A program made the translations under genes and the position numbers. DNA of 10,479 bases from an uncultured Oscillospiraceae bacterium (GTDB lineage Bacteria > Bacillota > Clostridia > Oscillospirales > Ruminococcaceae), in the NCBI GenBank assembly GCA_934456315.1, contig CAKSHG010000060.1, positions 1-10,479 of the forward strand, in the 5' to 3' direction. Positions 7,418 through 10,479 of the stretch are shown here, piece by piece. The notes under the pieces were generated by a model. It saw nothing but the letters and a program-made list of their open reading frames with translations. It did no database searches and had not been told where the DNA came from. How positions within the stretch are numbered: the first letter of the stretch is position 1; every line of letters starts with the position of its first letter.

Positions 7418-7831
7418 ATGTCAAATCCCTATTCCGCATATAAAAAGCAGTCGGTTTCCACTATGACTCCGGTCGAGGTGGTCATAAAGCTCTACAGCGA
7501 AACGGAGCGTCAGCTCGCAATAGGCATCAACGCCATTGAGGAAAAGAATATCAAAAAGACTCATGCCTCCCTGATGAAAGCCCAGGAGCTTCTCGGGGCG
7601 CTGAGAGGCTCGCTGGATATGGATATTCCGGTTTCCAAGAACCTCGATCAGCTGTACGACTTTTTCCAGCGCACTGCGGCTAATGCCAATATGAACAAGG
7701 ACGCAGAACATGCGGAGGAACTGAAAAAGATAATCCCGATGGTGGCTGATCTCCGTGACGCATTCACGCAGATAAGCCAGATGACCAAGGAAGAGATAGA
7801 GGCGCAGGATAAGGCAAAACACAAAAAATAA
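7418..7831 (+). CDS. fliS: Flagellin export chaperone FliS
   Basis: This 137-residue helical protein shows the FliS pattern: NPYSAYKKQSVSTMTPVEVVIKLYSE at the N-terminus (residues 3-28), a second helix beginning AIEEKNIKKTHASLMKAQEL, and LRGSLDMDIPVSKNLDQLYDFF in the middle. FliS binds the C-terminal helix region of flagellin in the cytoplasm, prevents premature polymerisation and guides it to the exporter; it also interacts with FliW-flagellin complexes in B. subtilis. The C-terminus is a lysine-rich tail. AGAGGG at 7404-7409 is a moderate Shine-Dalgarno 8 bases before the ATG. Position between fliD and a FliT-like gene is standard for flagellar operons. Confidence 0.95.
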   Translation: MSNPYSAYKKQSVSTMTPVEVVIKLYSETERQLAIGINAIEEKNIKKTHASLMKAQELLGALRGSLDMDIPVSKNLDQLYDFFQRTAANANMNKDAEHAEELKKIIPMVADLRDAFTQISQMTKEEIEAQDKAKHKK

Positions 7832-7847
7832 GTCAGGGGGTGTTGTA

Positions 7848-8333
7848 ATGGCAGAACTTATGGGCTGTGAGGGGGTTCTCGCTCTGTTAAAGGAGATATA
7901 CGAAACCCTCCAGGAATACGAACAGCAGACAGACGCCATGATCAATGCCGAGCTGGAGGTGCTCCAGCAGTCGCTTCTGGCAAGAAATGATCTGATAACA
8001 AAGCTCGAGGCGCTGAAGCAGGAGCTTGACAGCATAGTCGAACTGGAAATGCCAGAGGAACGGCAGCTGCTGCAAACGCTTATCCACGGCAGCTATGTGA
8101 ACGCTCCGCTGGACGAACAGCACAAGGAGATACAGCTCATGCAGCGGAATATCACCGTTATCAAGCAGCGTATCGTCGACAAGGATAAGGTCATCTCCGG
8201 TCAGTTCAAGAATCAGCATATCGATTCCCGAAAGGAACTGGAGCAGCTTAAAATGACGCGCCAGAAGATAGGCTATTACAGCAGCGCGGTCGTTAATCGC
8301 GCAACAGGTCAATCGCTTAATAAGAACCTATAA
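7848..8333 (+). CDS. FliT/FlgN-like coiled-coil chaperone, last gene of the flagellar operon
   Basis: The product of 161 residues is almost wholly helical, without cysteine clusters, signal peptide or membrane segment. The N-terminal 60 residues have the loose pattern shared by FlgN and FliT, a helix with TLQEYEQQTDAMINAELEVL followed by LLARNDLITKLEALKQEL. The C-terminal helix includes SRKELEQLKMTRQKIGYYSS and ends in a polar tail. Directly after fliS, this is the position of fliT, whose product chaperones the cap protein FliD, so an equivalent role is the best guess. It is longer than typical FliT and nearer the size of FlgN, so I give no symbol. AGGGGG at 7835-7840 lies 7 bases before the ATG. 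The operon terminator begins 5 bases after the stop. Confidence 0.65.
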   Translation: MAELMGCEGVLALLKEIYETLQEYEQQTDAMINAELEVLQQSLLARNDLITKLEALKQELDSIVELEMPEERQLLQTLIHGSYVNAPLDEQHKEIQLMQRNITVIKQRIVDKDKVISGQFKNQHIDSRKELEQLKMTRQKIGYYSSAVVNRATGQSLNKNL

Positions 8334-8337
8334 GCAT

Positions 8338-8366
8338 AGGGGCTGCCGTTTCCGGCAGTCCCTTTT
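8338..8366 (+). terminator. Intrinsic terminator of the flagellar operon
   Basis: An 11-bp stem pairs 8338-8348 with 8353-8363 across a 4-base loop (TTTC). The core is CTGCCG with CGGCAG, extended by one G-T pair and three G-C pairs, and a short T run ends at 8366. It lies just after the last stop codon and before an AT-rich intergenic region with its own promoter, as expected for the end of a transcript. Confidence 0.9.
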
Positions 8367-8443
8367 GCGTGTGATGCTCTCCCAAATATTACTGTTAAAC
8401 ATTGTGCAAAATCGCTAAATTGCTTAATTCTATTTATCAATGC

Positions 8444-8472
8444 TTGCAAAATTCACAAAAATACTGTATAAT
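8444..8472 (+). promoter_or_regulatory. Sigma-A type promoter of the EAL-HDOD unit
   Basis: TTGCAA at 8444-8449 and a perfect TATAAT at 8467-8472 are separated by 17 bases, close to the sigma-A consensus. Transcription would begin near 8479, leaving a leader of about 37 bases that holds the Shine-Dalgarno-like GGGTGATC at 8504-8511, complementary to the 16S rRNA 3' end. The surrounding DNA is AT-rich. An 8-base element TGCAAAAT occurs at 8405 and again at 8445, overlapping the -35 box. This is not a flagellar sigma-28 promoter. Confidence 0.8.
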
Positions 8473-8515
8473 TGTACTAGGTATATTGCGATTTCACACA
8501 GAAGGGTGATCACAG

Positions 8516-9730
8516 ATGAATGTATACATGGCACGTCAACCGATATTTGATACCGAGAACCACGTTTTCGGCTACGAGCTGCTGTACCGCAGCAATGGCA
8601 GTCAGAATCAGTACAACGGGCTGGACGGCGACGCTTCCACAGCGGACGTTATCACGAACGCGTTTTTTGGTCTGGATATAAGGGACATCATCGGAAACGG
8701 CAAGGCATTCATCAACTTCACTGCGAATCTGCTCAAGCGCGGAGTTCCCAAGATGATATCCCCGGACCTCGTTGTGGTCGAGGTGCTGGAAAATCTGATG
8801 ATGGACGACAAGCTGCTCGGCGCCTGCCAGGAGCTGAAGGAACGCGGATATACCCTCGCACTGGACGATTTTGAGTACGACAACAGCTACAGCCAGCTCT
8901 TTGAACTGGGCGACATTGTAAAGATAGATTTCCGCACCCCGCAGAAGTCCATCGAGGAAACTGCGTACATCTGCCGCTATTCCAACAAGGTCATGCTGGC
9001 TGAGAAGATAGAAACCCGCGAGGAGTTTGAATGGGCAAAAAAGCTTGGCTGTAGTTTCATGCAGGGATATTTCTTCGCAAAGCCTACGATAATGTCGAAA
9101 AACAGCCTGACTCCGCTGCCGGTGAATTTCATGCGCGTAATGCAGCTCATTTCCCAGCCGGAGCCGGAGTTCAGCGATATCGTGGACGTTATCTCCTGCG
9201 ATACCGCGATGTGTCAGCGGCTGCTGCGGCTCATCAATTCCGTATACTTCGGGGTCAGGAACCGCGTCAGCTCCATCGGGCAGGCGCTCGTTATCCTGGG
9301 TCTGGATTACCTCCGCGAGTGGATCTACCTCATGGGAATGCAGCGCATAACCCGCAGCGACAACGTTGAGATAATGCGTATCTCCTGCCTGCTGGCTAAG
9401 TTCTGCAAGCAGCTCGCGCTGATGATACCGGAGGCGGAGAACGATTCAGATTCGTTCTACCTCATGGGATTGCTGTCGATGGTTACATACGGCGGAGAAA
9501 GGGCGCTGGCGCAGGCTCTGGATGAGTTCCCGCTCACTCAGGAGATAAAGGACGGGCTAATGGGCAAGGGCGGCGTCTACAGCGACGTTTTCGACCTTGC
9601 ATACAGCTATGAAAAGGGCGACTGGGCGACAGTCGATAAATATGTTGAAAAATATCATCTGGACAGCTCAAGGGTTTCAGAGGCGTTCGTAAAGTGCGTC
9701 AAGGAATCCGAGCGTATCAGAATGATGTGA
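8516..9730 (+). CDS. EAL-HDOD domain signalling protein (YuxH/CdgJ type)
   Basis: The 404-residue cytoplasmic protein joins an N-terminal EAL domain (about 1-195) to a C-terminal HDOD domain (about 200-395, with LLRLINSVYFGVRNRVSSIGQAL). EAL domains hydrolyse cyclic-di-GMP. The metal and catalytic positions seem to be kept: E21, L23 and R25 (ELLYR), N67 (FINFT), E89, D117-D118, K136 and D138 (KID), E163, E166 and Q183 (QGYFFAKP). The loop after DDF, usually GTGxS, is changed to EYDNS, and this loop affects activity in known enzymes, so catalysis is uncertain. HDOD domains are non-catalytic relatives of HD phosphohydrolases that often serve in signalling. Proteins with this architecture influence motility in some bacteria (CdgJ in Vibrio). 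Placement beside the flagellar operon fits. The start is supported by the Shine-Dalgarno at 8504-8511, and a gene follows after 14 bases. Confidence 0.93.
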   Translation: MNVYMARQPIFDTENHVFGYELLYRSNGSQNQYNGLDGDASTADVITNAFFGLDIRDIIGNGKAFINFTANLLKRGVPKMISPDLVVVEVLENLMMDDKLLGACQELKERGYTLALDDFEYDNSYSQLFELGDIVKIDFRTPQKSIEETAYICRYSNKVMLAEKIETREEFEWAKKLGCSFMQGYFFAKPTIMSKNSLTPLPVNFMRVMQLISQPEPEFSDIVDVISCDTAMCQRLLRLINSVYFGVRNRVSSIGQALVILGLDYLREWIYLMGMQRITRSDNVEIMRISCLLAKFCKQLALMIPEAENDSDSFYLMGLLSMVTYGGERALAQALDEFPLTQEIKDGLMGKGGVYSDVFDLAYSYEKGDWATVDKYVEKYHLDSSRVSEAFVKCVKESERIRMM

Positions 9731-9744
9731 TCCGGGGGATCTGA

Positions 9745-10479
9745 ATGGATTTTTTTCTTGATGGTATAGATACCTGCTTGTGGGACTACCTGCGGCAGAC
9801 TGAAAAGAAGATCGTGCTTTACGGCATGGGGGACGGCGCGGAGAAAATAAAGTCCGTGCTGGACGAGATTGGCGCGCCGGTGGCGGATATCATGGCGAGC
9901 GATGAGTTCGTCAGGGGGCACAGCTTCCTGGGATACCGCGTGAAGAAGCTCTCCGAAATAGAGGAGCTTTACGGCGATGATTTCCTGATCCTCGTCTGCT
10001 TTGGCAGCCAGCTCCCGGAGGTCATGGAGCACATCTACGGCATTGCCGGAAAGCATGAGCTTTACGCTCCCAATGTGCCTGTTACAGGCGGCGGGCTGTT
10101 TACCCTGGACTACGCGCGGGAGCACCGGGCGGAGCTGGTGAAGGTATACGGCATGCTTGCCGACGAGCAGTCAAGGCGGGTTTTTGAGAATGTGATACGC
10201 TATAAGCTAAGCGGGCGCATAGACCTGCTCCGGGAGTGCGAATCCCCGGAGGATGAGATGTACGACCTGCTGCGTATAGGCGCGGAGGAAACCTACGTCG
10301 ACCTCGGCGCATACAACGGCGACACCATCGTGAAGTTCCTGAATGAAACGGGAATGCACTTCCGCAAGATATACGCGATGGAGCCGGATCACCGCAATTA
10401 CATCAAGCTGAAACGGCGGCTGTACATGATAGGCTCCGGGCTGCTGGAGGCGTACAACTGCGGCGCGTGGGACACTGAA
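9745..10479 (+). CDS. FkbM-family SAM-dependent methyltransferase (3' end missing)
   Basis: Frame is open from the ATG at 9745 to the window edge, 245 codons without a stop. The first 100 or so residues form a Rossmann-like domain with KKIVLYGMGDGAEKI (21-35) and a second strand FLILVCFGSQLPEVMEH. The methyltransferase part starts near residue 180 with YVDLGAYNGDT (184-194), the SAM-binding motif I, then YAMEPD (210-215) with the acidic residue that binds the ribose, and NCGAWD (238-243), a common FkbM motif. The remaining C-terminal part is not seen. FkbM enzymes methylate sugar or other hydroxyl groups in glycans and natural products; the substrate here is unknown. GGGGGA at 9734-9739 precedes the ATG. 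The gene is probably co-transcribed with the EAL-HDOD gene, and near a flagellar operon a role in flagellin or surface glycan modification is possible but unproven. Confidence 0.85.
   Translation, partial: MDFFLDGIDTCLWDYLRQTEKKIVLYGMGDGAEKIKSVLDEIGAPVADIMASDEFVRGHSFLGYRVKKLSEIEELYGDDFLILVCFGSQLPEVMEHIYGIAGKHELYAPNVPVTGGGLFTLDYAREHRAELVKVYGMLADEQSRRVFENVIRYKLSGRIDLLRECESPEDEMYDLLRIGAEETYVDLGAYNGDTIVKFLNETGMHFRKIYAMEPDHRNYIKLKRRLYMIGSGLLEAYNCGAWDTE

Noticed and set aside
7421..8035. Minus-strand open frame of 204 codons opposite fliS and the FliT-like gene
   Set aside because: It covers two convincing plus-strand genes and shows no recognisable domain, so it is a shadow frame.

Overview
The window is a stretch of a late flagellar operon from a Gram-positive anaerobe, most likely a motile member of the Clostridia (Oscillospiraceae/Ruminococcaceae or a relative). 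Three things point there: the gene order flgN-flgK-flgL-DUF6470(YviE)-fliW-csrA-fliD-fliS-fliT-like, the presence of a FliW-CsrA pair, and strong AGGAGG ribosome binding sites. The long FliD, with a DDEKEEM...W-rich segment near its C-terminal part, is also familiar from clostridial filament caps. The family-level placement is inference.

Layout. Positions 1-8366 form one dense rightward operon. It starts inside flgN (5' end cut off) and continues with the two hook-filament junction proteins FlgK and FlgL. A 109-base gap follows, the only sizeable one in the operon, and then a GTG-started DUF6470 gene, fliW, csrA, fliD (filament cap), fliS (flagellin chaperone) and a coiled-coil FliT/FlgN-like chaperone. 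A strong intrinsic terminator at 8338-8366 ends the unit. Several Shine-Dalgarno sequences overlap or lie inside the preceding gene, so translation is probably coupled along the operon. An AT-rich intergenic region then carries a near-consensus sigma-A promoter. It drives a second rightward unit: an EAL-HDOD signalling protein and, 14 bases later, an FkbM-type methyltransferase cut off by the window end.

How the parts fit. FlgK and FlgL join hook and filament, FliD caps the growing filament, and FlgN, FliS and the FliT-like protein are the probable export chaperones. FliW and CsrA form the known post-transcriptional switch in which free FliW relieves CsrA repression of flagellin translation; the flagellin gene itself is not in the window. 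The EAL-HDOD protein may tie motility to cyclic-di-GMP. The methyltransferase may modify a surface glycan or flagellin, but nothing in the window proves that.

Main points for a second look. The fliW start has its Shine-Dalgarno 24 bases upstream of the ATG, with a perfect 5-bp GC hairpin exactly filling the excess. FlgL carries an insertion of about 180 residues built of two diverged beta-alpha-beta modules resembling those in FliD. The leader of the DUF6470 gene is rich in GGA motifs. The EAL-HDOD protein keeps the catalytic residues but has a rewritten loop after its DD motif. I saw no mobile elements, CRISPR arrays, tRNA or rRNA genes, and no wholly new system.
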